This document shows, one piece after another, positions 63,706 through 64,000 of a stretch of DNA of 64,000 nt. The notes beneath the pieces are model-generated. The model was given only the letters and a program-made list of their open reading frames with translations. It searched no databases and was not told the origin of the DNA. Location: NCBI GenBank assembly GCA_947088675.1, contig CAMUHN010000007.1:1-64000 (forward strand). The letters are read 5' to 3'. The translations under genes were made by a program, and so were the position numbers. The DNA comes from an uncultured Roseburia sp. Its GTDB lineage: Bacteria > Bacillota > Clostridia > Lachnospirales > Lachnospiraceae. The first letter of the stretch is position 1, and each line of letters opens with the position of its first letter.

Positions 63706-64000
63706 TCAGTCTTTTTCGTATCCGTTTCTTTTGTAGAGCAGCAGAAAGATAAGTATGCTGATGATCAGTTCACCAAACAGTACGGACAAATCCAATGCGG
63801 TGACAGAATATGGCGTTCCGGTTGCACAGGAGTTTGCCATTTTTGTAACTACACCGGTAAACAGGAACGCGGAAATTTTGTTCATCAGCGTTGACAGATC
63901 GCCCAGGATTGGGATCAGCATAAACACCATCATCAGAGGGTATGCGATCAGATTTGCATTCATCTGGTCTTTTGCACAGATGCCGATGATCATTCCAATG
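63706..64000 (-). CDS. ABC transporter permease, C-terminal part (partial)
   Basis: The frame runs off the window end; 98 codons are visible. It has two or three hydrophobic segments and a short basic tail KRNGYEKD. The pattern (AKDQMNANLIAYPLMMVFMLIPILG) resembles ABC-2-type permeases, where the segment after the membrane loop carries a conserved proline-rich stretch. The partner ATPase should lie outside the window. It is convergent with the aldo/keto reductase gene 16 bases away. Confidence 0.65.
   Translation of the reverse strand, partial: IGMIIGICAKDQMNANLIAYPLMMVFMLIPILGDLSTLMNKISAFLFTGVVTKMANSCATGTPYSVTALDLSVLFGELIISILIFLLLYKRNGYEKD

Noticed and set aside
1..64000. Mobile elements, prophage, CRISPR arrays, tRNA and rRNA
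   Set aside because: No transposase, integrase, cas gene, regularly spaced repeats or RNA gene signatures were seen in gaps or frames.

Overview
The window reads as a chromosomal segment of a motile, strictly fermentative Firmicute, most likely a Lachnospiraceae (Clostridium cluster XIVa) member. This is inferred from strong AGGAGG ribosome binding sites, frequent TTG/GTG starts, sigma-A promoters, LexA (CGAAC-N4-GTTCG) and cre sites of Firmicute type, three chemoreceptors, and gene families such as DapL, split transketolase, DUF6512 and DUF3343. I see no insertion sequence, prophage, CRISPR array, rRNA or tRNA.

Layout. 1-1.6 kb: the end of hisH, hisF and ung. 1.6-9.7 kb: a small hypothetical gene, then a seven-gene pentose operon (GH27 glycosidase, ribulokinase-like kinase, araA, transaldolase, split transketolase, araD) that can take an arabinoside to central metabolism. 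9.7-18.5 kb: an XRE-AbrB regulator with an alpha/beta hydrolase, a TetR/ABC/FtsX unit, a two-component system with a second ABC exporter, and a DUF6512 membrane protein. 18.5-20.9 kb: a Smr-less MutS2-like gene behind a long leader with a 12-codon peptide ORF and two terminators. 20.9-31.5 kb: a dense selenium/molybdenum cofactor cluster (mocA, yqeC, mogA/moaB-like, selD, a chemoreceptor, yedF, a cysteine-desulfurase-like gene, DUF3343, yqeB, modABC), the accessory set of selenium-dependent molybdenum hydroxylases. 31.5-34.8 kb: capA-like and gpmI. 34.8-43.5 kb: two chemoreceptors, a PilZ protein, a GGDEF protein, a ferredoxin-type aldo/keto reductase, tatD and a NifX-like protein. 43.7-47.6 kb: a Crh/HPr-like gene under a perfect cre site, deoB, prfC and a thioredoxin. 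48-55.7 kb: recA-recX-hisA-glnA-ANTAR regulator, dapL, tcdA and asnA. 56-64 kb: a 1247-residue secreted multidomain protein, a hypoxanthine-DNA-glycosylase-like gene, a small membrane protein, a siroheme sulfite/nitrite reductase, a second Fe-S aldo/keto reductase and the end of an ABC permease.

The most interesting items are the MutS2-like gene with an attenuator-like leader, the selenium/molybdenum cluster with an embedded chemoreceptor, the Crh-like gene with its own cre box, three 11-bp-spaced repeats at the two-component promoter, and a eukaryotic-type HisA encoded far from hisHF between recX and glnA. Starts were chosen by ribosome binding site and family N-terminus. All family calls come from reading motifs; no database search was run.
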